A stretch of DNA of 64,000 bases, taken from NCBI GenBank assembly GCA_013397075.1, contig VWZS01000639.1, positions 48,818 to 112,817 on the forward strand, in the 5' to 3' direction. A program made the translations under genes and the position numbers. Origin of the DNA: Rhabdornis inornatus. Lineage: Eukaryota; Chordata; Aves; Passeriformes; Rhabdornithidae. Shown here one piece after another: positions 1 through 13,168 of the stretch. Position 1 is the stretch's first letter; every line of letters starts with the position of its first letter. Below the pieces are notes generated by a model. The model searched no databases, was not told the origin of the DNA, and saw only the letters and a program-made list of their open reading frames with translations.

Positions 1-3000
1 CTAAAACTAAAATCCCTGATTATCCCATCCTATGTATAATCACATGAAAGTTTGCTAAAAAGCCAAAACAGATTGGATTAAAAAAAAAGTTTCAAATTGG
101 TTTTTTTTCTCTTTTTGCCCCTTTTTTTATTGTGTGTATTTGTGAACTTCAGTACCTAGACAGTTATGCATATATTGGCTGATCCTTCAGGGAGAACTGG
201 TAGAAAACAGCATTTTAGCTCATTATTTTTAATTCAATTAATACAAACCAGACATCAGGCTTGAATTATCCCTTCTGCTTTTCATCATGAAAACAAGTGT
301 CTAAAACAGAGATGGGCCATTGTATATTCTCTATGCATAGACCAGAATTCCAAAAAAATATCTTGAATAGAGAATCATAATTGGAAAGTCTTATTTCTTT
401 CAGGCTATGTTTGTTTATTGGATAGCAACCCTCTCTATAAAGTAGCTTGCTGGAACAAAATATACACAGTCTATAAGCCCTAATACAAGATCAATAAAAA
501 TGAACCACTGTTGGTTGTCAGTGCATAGACACAGCAGTATGCAGCAAAGGCCTCCAAAACCTACACCTTAAATATTTTAAGACACAGGATTTCAGACAGT
601 GTAAGTAGAATAACCAGCACAGTCATGGCAACAATGCTAATTGCAAAATTTTTTATGCATCTACTATTTTTACTCAAATAATATTCCAGTTTCCCTTCCT
701 TTATTCTCTCCCTTATGACTGAGCCCTGAGAAAACCTAAGGTTTTGTCTTAAAACATTGTGTGAGTGGAACTTACGCTCCTTGACTTTCAGACACTGATA
801 ATCAAGATGTGAACAGCTGACCTTCTCAACCCAGCTCCTTCATGCTCCAGTGACAGAAAAAAGCACATTTTAGGGAGGATTCATTAGCACTATTTTAAGC
901 ATTTGCTTTAGGGTAGGTGAGTCAAACATTCACATGGGTGGCAGTTTTTCTCCAGAGGGAACCTAAATGACAAACTAATGGAAATGCCTGCACTGGATGC
1001 AGTTATTCCTCTCTGTTGGCATCTGATGCTGTGAAAATCCCCAGTCATGGGTCAGGTCCCCTTTGGTCTGACGCAGAAGGGACATTCTTATCTTTTGGGT
1101 GGCTCCTGGGCAGGGAGCTCAAGCATGAACTCATGACAGAGACACAGCATGTGTTACTTGATCCATTTTCTGCTAACCAGAAAAATTGTTTGGATGGAGA
1201 GAGGATTGGCTAAAATGGGAGGTGGGAAGGTGGTGAGTGGAGGAGAAATCAGCTGGTGGTGTTTAACTGATGTTTTTCCCTAGAAATTCAGACTCATCAT
1301 GTTTGTCTCCCTTGGCTACCTTGACAACTGGAACTATCCATGAAACAGCTGGAATGACAACAGTGGGTTACTTCCCAAGGGCTACTTGGGAAATGCAGAG
1401 GAGAACCTTGCATTGCACTGCTAAATGTAGGAGAACACTTCTGTGAGACTGAAGCCATGATAACTCACCCTGGTCATATAACTACATTCTTCCCTTCACT
1501 TACTCTAATTACAGTAGCTATGGATATGATTATTTTGTCAGCAAATACCCTTTATCCTTGAAACAGATGAGTATGACATGTTTGGAAATATGGAGAACCA
1601 ATAGGTTAACCATAATTCACATAAAGCTAATATAAAGAACAAAAAATAATTTACATAATAATCACAGAGTTCCAATCTTCCAGAAGACAGATGGAAAATT
1701 GATCTCTTACAAGTATAGACTGAGAAAATAGGTTGAAGAGGGAATTAAACTTAAAGACAGGACGTGGCGTGACTTTCATCACAGGCAGCCTGAATTTAAA
1801 AGCTACCAGTTTGGTAGGGAGAAATCCATTATCCACAGTGCATCAGCTCATGCCGAGCACATGGGGATTCTGTAGTTGCTCTGAAGAAATTCACATTGAT
1901 GGGACAAAGAGCTGCTTGTTCCCTGGTAAGCATGAGAAACCCCATATAACCTTAGTGAGACAGACACACATTATGGTCAATTTAAAAATTACTTGATAAA
2001 TTACAGAGTGAGAAGTTAAAGAGCAGCTCAGAAGTACTTGTTGATCTTGTTCCTGGGCTTAATGGTTATTGTGTTCTGCTCTTAAAACAGGTGTCAACTC
2101 AGACACTCATTCCTTGCAGCTGAACATTTTGTTTGTGTATGTGTATTTGCACATATGTACACACACTGGAAAAGAGATGAGCTGAAATTACTAACTTTGC
2201 TTCCAAAATTTAGACTCCAGGGAGGCTAATTACAGCATACCATTGCTAGTAAGAAGGTGTAACACATAGAAGTATACACGGAAGTAGAGTTAATACACCA
2301 ACACAAACTGATATGTGCAGTGCAGAGCTCTGCAGATTATTTAGGCTTGATTGTGGAAAGATTAAATCTATCAGTAGAATATTAATTGTACCATTATTTC
2401 AAGAAAAAAGGAGGAATCCTTGATTTACAAAAGACTGGAATTGGCTGTGGAATCTGCTTCACACTAATTCCACTAATGCCAACAAGTGTCCAGCAATTTG
2501 CCTTCTGAAATCTTAACTATTTCATCAGATTCTGCCCTTGAAAACTCATTACTGCATCATTCAACCATATGCTGTTACTGGTTTATGAACATCACCTGGG
2601 TTTTTAGCTGAAGTTTTCCATGTAGCTTTGTGTATCAAACTACACAGCCTCTTTTTCTTTAACATCTACTGAAAACAGTGTGGCTGTTTTTGAGAGGAGT
2701 GCTTAAAATAGGGATCTATGCATATTTCAAAGGGGAAGAAAAAATATTAGGACGACTTTTTAAAAGTGGGTCCATGCCTTGTGGAAGACTGAAATTTAGC
2801 AAGGTGACACTTCCCCCCCCAGATTTAAGCATATGTAATTTTAAAACTTAGGGGCTTTGTATAGTTACCACTAAGAATTTTTTTTACAGAAGTTTGATTT
2901 CAGCCTATCACTGAAATGAAAATATCGAAATACAATAAGGCAACAGTCAGGCAAGGAAAAATGAGTCTGCCTTTGTTTTCCTTTGTCCAAGCGTGCACTG

Positions 3001-4283
3001 CACAAACAAGTGGAAGGCTCACTTCATAATTATCACACACAGAAGTAGGCTGGGACCCCACACATAATGAAAGTGGATCTTAGAAGGTCTAGAGATATTG
3101 ACGCATACAGTTGGGGGTTAGATAACAACTTGTATTTCTTTTGTTGCCTGCACAATACCTAAGTAAATACATGTATTGGCAGAGATCACAGGAGACTATT
3201 ACAGATCCACTTCCTATGTAATGGGATGTATTTTACAGGAAGAGGTTCAGTTACAGCTCTCCAGATTTATTCAGGCTTCCTCACTCTGAAGAATATCACA
3301 CTGGCAGGTTTTCTCCTGCCTCCTTCTGTGGTCTGTAATTTGGGTCTACAATACAAGATAAACCATGGTATTTCTAGTTACCATATTGAAAATAGGAGTT
3401 GCTTCAGGCACTGTTGACAGAGATAACTGTAGGGCAGCATGAGCTTTATTTAGTCAAATTAGGTCTGCCTGATGCTGCATAGAATCCCAATGAGACAGGT
3501 TATTCAGCATAAGCCAGGTGAGCGACTTTGTCTAAACATGTATAAGGAAGGTAACAGCAGAAATTATCAAAAACCCAGAGGTTATATCCAGGACTTGTTG
3601 TTTGTGGATATTTAGAAGAGAGTTTAAAAACCAGCTTGGCCAAGGTGATCCGTTCCCTAAAATATCTTTCAGCCTAAGCAGTCAGCCACTTATTGAGCCA
3701 ATATGAGACTGGAAATTGCATAACCAAAGTTTGCAGCATTTCACTGTATTTGAGATGTCTAAGAGATCAATGTTCTTCTAAGAAGGTGGGCACAATTCTG
3801 CAGGTATGGAAATACATATATTTCACTACAATTTACTTAACTCACGTTCGGGTGGGGGCTATTATAGGATTGTACACTACTCCCAAATTAAGCCCCTGAA
3901 GTAAATTTTGTTACCATTTAGATAAATTAAAAAGACATGTTCAAATACTTCCTAACTCTGTGGTCCCAGTCTCTCAGAAGACCTGAAGTTGGGAAGAATT
4001 GTGGCTGACTCTAGGAAATCTTTTATCTCCCAAAATGTAGACAGTTTGTATCAACACCGATGCAGCCTAGAAAGGGATGAGGACTGTCTTTTTGTGCCTG
4101 TGGAGCACAAAAAGTGGAGTGTGAGGCTATTTAGCATCAAGGGGGCAAATAGTCCAGCTCTTTAGGAGATCTCTTGATTTTAACACATCTCCAAGGCTAA
4201 GCACTGCAAACTGACTCCTCTGTCAGTGAGCAAGCTGGCCAGTGAAAACCATCTCTGAAACTGCCTGAGGAACAGAGAGATTG
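1..4283. other. Intergenic DNA, no gene seen
   Basis: This is AT-rich non-coding sequence. The longest open frames are under about 90 codons, many lack an ATG, and none resembles a known protein. Visible low-complexity pieces are a T-rich tract near 100-130 and a run of C at about 2812-2820. A stretch near 3612-3670 faintly resembles a CR1 LINE tail but is too decayed to call. By vertebrate synteny this side of DYRK2 faces IFNG, but no IFNG exon is recognisable here. Confidence 0.7.
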
Positions 4284-4353
4284 TTCCAAAGGAAGAAAGC
4301 TTGATGGTGTTTGTGTTATTCCAAAGGAAGAAAGTTCCATGGTGTTTGTGTTG
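4284..4353. repeat. 35-bp tandem duplication, two copies
   Basis: Two adjacent 35-bp units (4284-4318 and 4319-4353) both start TTCCAAAGGAAGAAAG and both end near GGTGTTTGTGTT. They differ at only a few positions in the middle and at the last base. This is a simple local duplication with no coding role visible. Confidence 0.85.
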
Positions 4354-7300
4354 GCTGTGGGATCTAGTTACTCAGCACTAGTGACATTGGTATTGAGTCT
4401 GGAAGAGCTGGTGGTGAGAAGGCAGGAAGATGAATGGGCACACTTGACATTTCTCTTGAAAGAGCTAAACTAGAAAGAGACTTGGACCCACATCTTATCA
4501 TAAGCAATCTTGTATCTTTTTATGCCATCCCTCTGAGTATTTGGCTTACAAACCAATGTAGCCCTCAGGCAGGGGCAGCCAAGACACGTTCTGTTTTTGG
4601 AAATGGGAATGCTTCTGGAAATGCTCTGCTTCTCCAAAGACTTTTCTACAGTTGTCACTCATGGTGGATGGAAGGACTCAACTTGCACCAGGCACTAGAG
4701 ATTTTTTGAATAGTTTTTGTACTGTCAACAGCTGGTGGTTTCTGTTCACAGTCAGGCTGCCAGAGCTGGTCTATTTCAGGTCTATATTTTCCCCTAGTCT
4801 GACTCTGGTGGACACAAACAAGGAGTTCAGTTCTGCCCACATGTATTTGAAGTCAGGAGAAACATGTTTCCAAACCAACCCGGAAATGAAGCAAGTAGTC
4901 AAAAAGAAGTATCTTCTATGTGCACTGCTCTTCGCTGAAAACAATCACCTGGAGGTTCCCCAGGGTCATCCCTGAGCCTTGTCTTGCTTTCAGGATCTGT
5001 ACTTGGAGCTTGTTTTTTCATGTCTGAAAAGCTCAGCAGAATTCAAGTGTTACAAATTTCACCTCAATGGGTAAAACAGAAACAAGACTTGACTGAACTT
5101 TCCCCTTCCTTTCCACCCTGGTCTGCAGGTGAAGGTTACTCCCTCCCTGTGATTTTATGTTGGATTTAGCTGCCAGTAATGACACTGAGCAGACTCAGAG
5201 AAGAGAAGTAGATGGAGTAGCACTGCAGCATACCCTGCATTATAAAATGATAAGATTTTGTAGTGATGTCACTTTGTCCATGGGAGAAGTTTGGAAAACC
5301 TTTCTCTGGCCTCACACAATCATATAACTGTGTTACCTTCTCAAGAACAAGACACTTTCCTGTTTTGGACACCCAGAGACACACACCAAACAGAAAGGGC
5401 ATTCCCCAGCACAGCCCACATGCTGCCACACTATGGGAAAGCAGGATTGATGCTCAATCATACAAAAACAATAACTATTCTGACATTTCTGAAAAAGATA
5501 AAGCACATTTCTGAGTAATTTTAAACTTGTTTAGTTGGAGATCTGTCTATTTGAAGTCTGGTCTTGTCCTTTCAGCTCTGTATGTTTTGAACTCTTGCAC
5601 CTTTAACAAGCCCTTGCACAGGCAGGAACGAAGCCCAAGCCTACAGTTTGCATTACACAAACTGCATTACACAGCAGACAGCTGCAGCTTGCTTTGGCTG
5701 TATGAGTGCCTTACAATCTGAGATGGGAACATGAAATAAGTCTCAGGCAGCATACACAATTGTTCCAGTCTAAGCTGGGGTGATTCATTTCCAGAGAGGA
5801 ATAGGTTTGATTTAATTTGACAAGGCTCTTTTCAATACCAGTGGCTTTATCTTTCTAAATGTAACAGAATGAGACTGACAATGCCTGATCTAAGGTTTTC
5901 TGAGAACGTCTGGCCTTTATTTCTATCGTGCTTCCTTGCCAAACAAGAAGTTTTGTTCTGCAAATAAATACAGGAGCTCTAGCCAAGGGGATACCTGGTG
6001 GGGAGCGGTCAAAACTCAGCCCAGCCTTGTGGAGCTGCAGAGAAACCAGATTTCAGCTCTAGCCAGCCACCCCACATGCCAAGAGCATCTAGGGCTGTGG
6101 GAGATGAAGCTGCTGGTCCTTCTCCAGCTAACCTAAACCAGGCCCTTGTACTACGGTGGAAGTTTTGAAAACAAATCATTCTGATCAAGGACATAGTCAT
6201 ACAAAAAAACCGTGCAAGACCTGGCAACATAGTGTGCATGTTTCTTATAAAACTCAAATAAAATCCCCAAGAGATTATCTGAGAAACCTCTCTGGTACTT
6301 CAGAACAGCATATCTAAGTACTTATGGCTGTGAGTCATACTGCAGAAGCTCCCCTCCTGGCAGCATCCCACCTTGGGGCAGAAGGCAGAGCAGCACCACT
6401 TGCCATGCCCTCCAAGCGAGGCAGTGGTGTGGACAGGCAGCCATCCTCCTCCTCATCTGTTGCTAGGGCAACGTGGGGAGATGAGCTATAATTATACCAA
6501 TAAAGCGTGAGAGACAGAGAGAAGAAGACATGAAATGGGCATTTGTGATGGTTCCCTCTTTAGTTTTATTTCATTTATTGCTTTGTAAATCACCAACAGA
6601 AGGCATGCAAAACACTTCATGTGTTGGCAAATGGCTGAAATTTAAGTGAAGCCTTTTGACCAGTACTGTCAGCATCTTACTAAACACAATGGGATGAGCA
6701 AAAGTGGTAAACTCCAAAATTTAACCCAGTCACCAGCACCTCCCCAACTGAAATTCACAGAATCAGAGCATTTAAATAATAAGGATGGGAGGTACAGAAA
6801 GTTCATGGAATATGACATTATTTAAGGCTAAGCTGCATTTTGGGAAAGGGAAGTCTCCTACTCTGAATGTCAGCTTGTGCAGCTTTACAATGGGAATCAC
6901 ACCGTTCCAGCCAGGAGTTTCCTAGGGGAAAAAACTCTCAGAACAGCAAAGCAGTCTGGAGATGCTGTGGCACTTCCCACCCCTCTGTGACAGTGCACCA
7001 TTCAGTGAAGGCAGCCAATCCTGCCCTGGCTATGGGAGCCTGGGACTATCTCACACCGTAGCCCTGGCTGGTGCTTAGGCTTTAGGGGAAAGAGAGCAAT
7101 TGCATCACAACACAGTGCCTCAGCCTGTTGCCAGGGAATCCAGCACAACCTTCCACTTCATTGAATAAACAATTAATTTCCCAGTGGTTTAAATCACTAT
7201 TCAACAGTCTTTACAATAACATGTTTATCCTTTGACCTAAAACACACCCTTTCTGGAAGAATACAGACTGTTACTGTAAGCCTTACCCTTTTGAACCACT

Positions 7301-10300
7301 TAATCCAAGTTACAGGGAGATGCTTAGTCCAGGAGCAAACTGACTTCCATGTGAGTAGGTGCCTGCATTAGTTGGACAGTAGCAAAGAATGTACTAAAGG
7401 AATCGGGGGGAAAGAGGGAGAAGGTAATTACAGATATTTAACAATTAGCAGTTTCAGTAGAAGCCTCTGACTCAGAAGGCATTTCACCTCACAGAAGTGA
7501 TGGTGTGATCTGCACATCAGGAGGTACAAGGAAGCACTTGCAAGGTTTTAAAGCCAAGCATAATCCCCTGCTGTATTTGTAACTGTAAGGAAGGGAACAG
7601 ACCACCACAACGCTTATTCCCTGTACCCAGAAGTGGGATAAGAGCCAGCTAATGCCACTCATATGGCCTGAGATCTCCTCCAGCCCTGACTGTGTACAAG
7701 GACAGCCTGGAACCGCCAGTCTTCTCTCTGCAGCAAAGGGCAGTGCCCATAGTCCATCAAAATTACTGGCTGGCATACACTTTTTTTCATAAATTTTGTT
7801 TGGTTTGCATTGGTAAAATGGATATACTTTATCAGTACCATTCTAATGCTACTAGGAAGAGGGCAACATCAGGGTATAGTTACAGTTTGGAAAAAAGTAA
7901 AAAATAAGCATATACACAAACACTTGTGTTAATCTGAAACATCTATTGAATATCTGGCCAGATCAAATCTCCGATCAACAGACACAGCACTGCTGATTTC
8001 ACCCAAACTGTAGATAGCTGTGCAACGTTGCAGTATGGCACTGTGCTCAGTATAAGCATATATGTCTGCCATCACTACGGGAAACAAAAAAGGGCAGCTC
8101 TGCTCTAACTCTGCCAAAGCAGGCAGCACTGCAGTGAGGAATTTGGGCCTACATGGCCACACACCCCTGGGAGCCAGGGTGCTTGCTACCATCCATTTCT
8201 CTTACTGTCTTATATATGTTAATGCATACACATTGCTTAATTACTGACCTTAATGTAACATGTCAGTACAATGCAGTTCTCTCAAATTCCTTTTAACTTA
8301 CCCATGTATAATGCTTGAGGTGAAGCTATGCTAAACAGTTTGCATAATTTCATATGTGCCATTCCCAAGAAACACTATGCATTTTAAACAATATGAACAG
8401 GCCACAGTACTAATGAAGTTAAATGAGGCTAGCAAATGATAGTGAACTGGACATGATTTAGCAAATATGTCCTGAAAGGACGTATTTATGAAGGCAAAAA
8501 TCTAACTGTGTACTGAGGGGAAGCTTTCTGCAAACAGATGACTGTGGTTCCCAGGATTTCAGCTATCAATCATGCATTTAAAAAAAAAGACCTTTCCCCC
8601 TGGGCAATTCCTCTACATTTTCAATTCTAAAAATTCCCATCTCAACATGCAGGGTATTGAAGACTCCCAGTGAAAATTTATGCAACCTCTACAGGAAACA
8701 ACAAAATTTCTAGCCTCATTTGTCATTTCTGAGGCTGAACAGTTCACATCCACTGAAGTGTGTGACACAAAATCACCTTTTTTTTTCTCTGGCAAGTCCT
8801 GCTTCTCTCCCCCCTGTCCTCAACCTCCATGTTTTTACAGATCACTAGTTTCTCAAAGCTCTTAATTTTGGTTGGGAATCCAGATCCCACCTTAATATTC
8901 ACCAGTTTGAATTTTCCACACCAATTTGAATTTTTGACATTTTGCTGCTCAGAGCAAGACAAGCAGCCCATGGCTGAACAAATGAAAATCCAGCCTGGAG
9001 CCAGACCAAGTTCTGGGTGAGGCAGTTTTTTGGGCAGTTGGAGAAAACTTTTGCTGTGGTGGTTTTGTGAGCAGGTGCCTGTGCCACCCTGCACACCCCT
9101 GTTCAGCAAGGGAGGCTGTGGAGATCATTGCTCTCAAGGAAAGTCCATGGGATGCTGTCAAAGAGATTATTTAACTTGACAGAAGACAAACACAGAAGAG
9201 CTATTGAGTGTTTCTCATACTTTCACAGGCAAAACTTGTGAGCAGGCTTAATTTAAATGTAGTAGGAGAAACAATGGAGTTTCAGGCTGCTGACTGAGAC
9301 GTCTGTGGACTGCAGGCTTCAGGTCTGGCCTAGAAACCCTGGAACAACTGGAATAGGACTGCAAGCAAAGAAGACTCTTTCAGGATGCCAAGGCATGGTT
9401 AAATGCCAGGAGCAATGACTGCATAAGTGCAATATCAAACCAGGCATGAGGAAGACTGAAATAGAGGGGGACTAAGGTGAGGACATCCCTCCCTGCCACC
9501 CTAGAGAAGGGTGATTGTTCATGAATGTAGAACCCTACACAGGGAAAAAAGAACCAAGTGTTTTTACTGTTTTATCGAGACCTAAAGACTTCTTGTGCCT
9601 GCTAGAGCAGCTGGGTTTATTTGCTTTACTCCTCACGCTCTCTGGGACCGATTATTGGAGGCATCATTCATCAATGAAACTAGGGATGATAAACCTTGAA
9701 TGCCTTCTTAGTTGCTGATGGAAGGTGTGTTTATTGTACCTTTCAGTTCTGATCAGTTCTGGATATAGAGGGGACAACTCCCATGTTTTCCAATATGACA
9801 CATACAGCTATATCTGAAGCCCACTGGAAATAATAACTTTGCCTCGATCTCACAGTTTTTCTGAAATAAATGGCCTAGAATAGTATCTCAAAGGCTCCTA
9901 TTTTCTCAGCAAGTGTTTCCATTATCTATCTTCCTAGTCACAAATACAATAAAATGTACTAAATGAAGACCGGTTTAAAGGATCCTGAGCCATTCTGAGC
10001 AAAGTAAGACTAACACCAATTGAGAAAAGTCATAGAGGAGAACAATCAGTGATGTACAATTCTCTCAGAGTTAAGAAGCATTCCTGCCTGTAGTGGAAGT
10101 GAGCATTGTTCAGGATGGCCCTTTCTGACAGTTCTTCCAGTGGCAGCTGTCAGACAAAGGGAGAAATTTTACATTTTATTTCCTTGCGAGAGAAGTGGAA
10201 ATTGTGATTGCATTTGTTCATTTACCAGTATGGATAATATCAGTGGAAGTTATACAGGAACCCAGACAGATACAGATGGAGATCAGAAGCACAGCTGGAT

Positions 10301-12658
10301 ACCTGACACAGATGAATGCCTCTGAATAGTGCAATTTCTGATCTTTTGAGTAAATACTCTGAGGAAAAGGACAGCTGAACAGTGACAAAGGAAGGAAACA
10401 TTTCTAACACCACTAAAACATCCCTCCCTAACTTTCATATCCCACTGATCAAGGCCTCCAAACTAGTAAATCACCCTATGCCAACTTAAGGGTTTTCCTG
10501 CTCAGGAAATTGTTATGCCTCTGTAATGTTATGTCAGGTAGATTGTTATGTTCAGTCAGGTAGATCAACACAATTATTTTGAAAGTCAGCTTAACATGGT
10601 GGTTAGACTTTCTAGGCTGCTAGAAGTGTTCATCATTCCATCTGTTTGTGTTTCCAGTTACAGGCAATCAAAAAATATGGGACACAATGAGCTAAGCAGA
10701 ATGACCCAGTCACAGGAGAACAGAAAGATGCTCATCCATAGTGATTTCCTCCACAAAGTGGTTTGCTCCTTGCTTTTAGGTTATTTTAAGCATTAGTTCC
10801 AACAGTGCATAACAGCTGCATTCAGACACTGTTTTAAAATCACCTGCAATACAGAGGAGGTGAAGAGAAGGGGCTGCACCTATATATCTGCCTTTTACTG
10901 CACTGAATATAGCTGCACTAATCCTCTGTGTGGCAGTGTTCTGCCAGAGATGGCGTACTCAGGATCCATCCGTCTCCCCATATCTGTTGACTCCAAAGCG
11001 TGAGACCCCATTGTGGGGAGGTGGCCCTTAAGCAGCAGTGAACCCTGCCACAGAGTGTGCAACTCTGTGACACACACCCAGGGGCGAGAGCTATTCATTA
11101 TTCCTGGACCTCAAAGACCAGGATGTAAGCTGGTGGCATGACTAACCCTCTGCATCCACCCACTTCCGATCTCTGCCGCGCATTCATTCTAGAGGTCTGG
11201 CTGTTAACAACTGCATTTAATACTTGCTAAATTACCATGAGCCAAAGATAAACACCTGCTTGCCTACCATGACGCATGTATTGGAGAGGGTAGTGTTTAC
11301 TGAGTGCTTTAGTGCATCACAGCCTTTATTTTGAGCTAGGGTGATCCAGAATCCCCAGATTCCCCATATCAGTCAATGCTGCTCATATTCCAGACAGAGA
11401 CACACTCGTTTGGCAGCAGTATGAAAAATTTCAGGACACTCTCTGGGTATATATTGCATATTTACAAACTGTAAGAATGATTGTTTATCTATACACACAA
11501 TATGCATCCAGTTATTCAAAAAGTGCTATGTGGTTTGGAAAAAAACCCTAATTAATGGAAAAAAGCATAATTTTCTTTGCTGTATTCCTCAGCAGCATCC
11601 CAGACAGAAAGAAAGTGGGTGACTTCTCAAGGAAAATGAAGCATTAATGAAACTCCTTAGATACTGACTTATGCCAAGTTAAAGGCTAGCAATTGAGGTA
11701 ACTCCCTTTGAAGCTGTGGTGTCTTCTCATTGTTTTGTTGTATTTACCTTCTGGTTTTTAGAAAGACTCCAGGGTGATATAGCAGTATGCACATGAAATG
11801 TGGTCAAGTAGTAGAGGAAACCAGAGAAAGGAATTTATACTAGAAAAAAACCAGTTTTGCATCATAAAACTGGAGCATCTGTTATAAGTAGATGGACAAA
11901 GAGAGTCTAATAAAAAAGCAGGAACTTTTCCTGTGGTGGTTCTGGACCCAGGAGTTAATCATTGCACTTCCAAGAGTGGATGGGAATTACCATAATTTCC
12001 AGTCATTTCCAAATTACTGTAATTCTGTATGCCTCAGGAGGAGGCAGGTTTTCATCCATTACCTACCTAACCTGGGCTGTACATTTCTGCCTGCAGGAGG
12101 CTGAGCAGGAGTGCTTCTTGGCATCAGAGGCTTGGGTCACAATGACATCTTGGAAATATTGCTCAGACAATACTGTTATCAAATTATATGCTCATTAAGA
12201 GTTGTTTGGGTTTTTTTAAATGAAGAATGAAGAAAACACAAAAATAGGCAAATCTTATCAAAGATCACTGGTGGCTATAAAGCAAGTACATATGTGGATG
12301 TATGTGTATACCTTCAAAATATAAAAACATAAATCTCTATGTATCCACCAAGTATCTTGCATACCTGGAGCAGCTAGATAGACCTAGACAAATGCTAAAC
12401 AAAGGCAGATAGGTTTTTTTTGGAGAAAGAATGTCCAGTCATATTCATGTATAGAGAGAAGCTGACCAGCCCCAGAAGAGAAACAAGGAATAATATCTGC
12501 CTTGAGCTGCATCAGGTTTTCCAGGCTCTGCCATTCTCACTGCCTACAGGGCTAGAGAGTGAAGCTGTGGCAGAATGGATGTAACACTGCAGTGCTGCAG
12601 AGAGCCAGGGCAATGGGTTTAGGCATTCAAAACCCACAGCAGGATCACAGAGCTCCAA
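4354..12658. other. Intergenic DNA, no gene seen
   Basis: No exon, RNA gene or intact mobile element was recognised. The open frames here (all about 120 codons or shorter) overlap each other on both strands and lack recognisable domains. A short piece at about 6752-6800 has the 'cacagaatca' wording of an antisense CR1 3' end but decays at once. A short A run occurs at 8581-8588. Confidence 0.65.
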
Positions 12659-12721
12659 CACTCTCTCTCTTTTTTTCCTAGTTCAGGAAAAAAAAAAAAG
12701 GAAAAAAAAAGAAAAAAAAAA
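12659..12721. repeat. CT/T tract followed by A-rich tract
   Basis: A (CT)n and T run (about 12,659-12,677) is followed by a split A tract interrupted by G (about 12,688-12,721). The two halves could fold on each other. This is low-complexity DNA, prone to length change and to sequencing error. Confidence 0.85.
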
Positions 12722-13150
12722 GTTTCTGCAAGGGGATTTAACTGCATTTTCTCCCTCACCCTTCCTAATGGTGTTTTGTGCTCCTTGCTATAAACCCAGA
12801 AACCTGCTTTTCTGGGTGAAGAGTAGCTGTACATTTCTGTTAAAGTGTGGTTCATTAGGTGCATCAGACTAAACCTACCAGACTAAATCCTTAAAGAATT
12901 TAATAATTTAGGAGGGTCTCTCTTGTTCTGTGGTCACTAGATGTAAAGGGATGTAATTTGTTTACAGTGAGGAAAGTGTGCTAATTGCAAATGAAAATCT
13001 TCCTGCTCGTAACAGCACTATCTCACTTTCCTATTTGGGCACTTCAAACACAAGGTGCATCTTTTCCTCATCTTCACGATTACATGAAAATAAGGAAAAA
13101 GACCAAATAACCACCACAGTGAAGTTGTTCATATTATAATGGCTGCCATA
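12722..13150. other. Intergenic DNA, no gene seen
   Basis: Non-coding sequence between the A-rich tract and the palindrome at 13,151. Nothing further was recognised. The segment from about 13,080 onward is AT-rich and of even composition, compatible with a conserved non-coding element, which needs an alignment to decide. Confidence 0.5.
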
Positions 13151-13168
13151 ATTGCATTTAAATGCAAT
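13151..13168. promoter_or_regulatory. Perfect 18-bp octamer-like palindrome
   Basis: ATTGCATTTAAATGCAAT is a perfect 18-bp palindrome. Each arm contains ATGCAAT or its complement, close to the octamer half-sites bound by POU-domain factors, and the arrangement recalls dimeric POU sites. It sits in AT-rich DNA far from any visible promoter, so an enhancer role is only a possibility. The palindrome is seen directly; the function is inferred. Confidence 0.35.

Noticed and set aside
3612..3670. CR1-like wording (CCAGCTTGG..., later TTTCAGCC)
   Set aside because: Too short and diverged to separate from chance.
6752..6800. CACAGAATCA wording of an antisense CR1 tail
   Set aside because: Similarity ends after about 20 bp.
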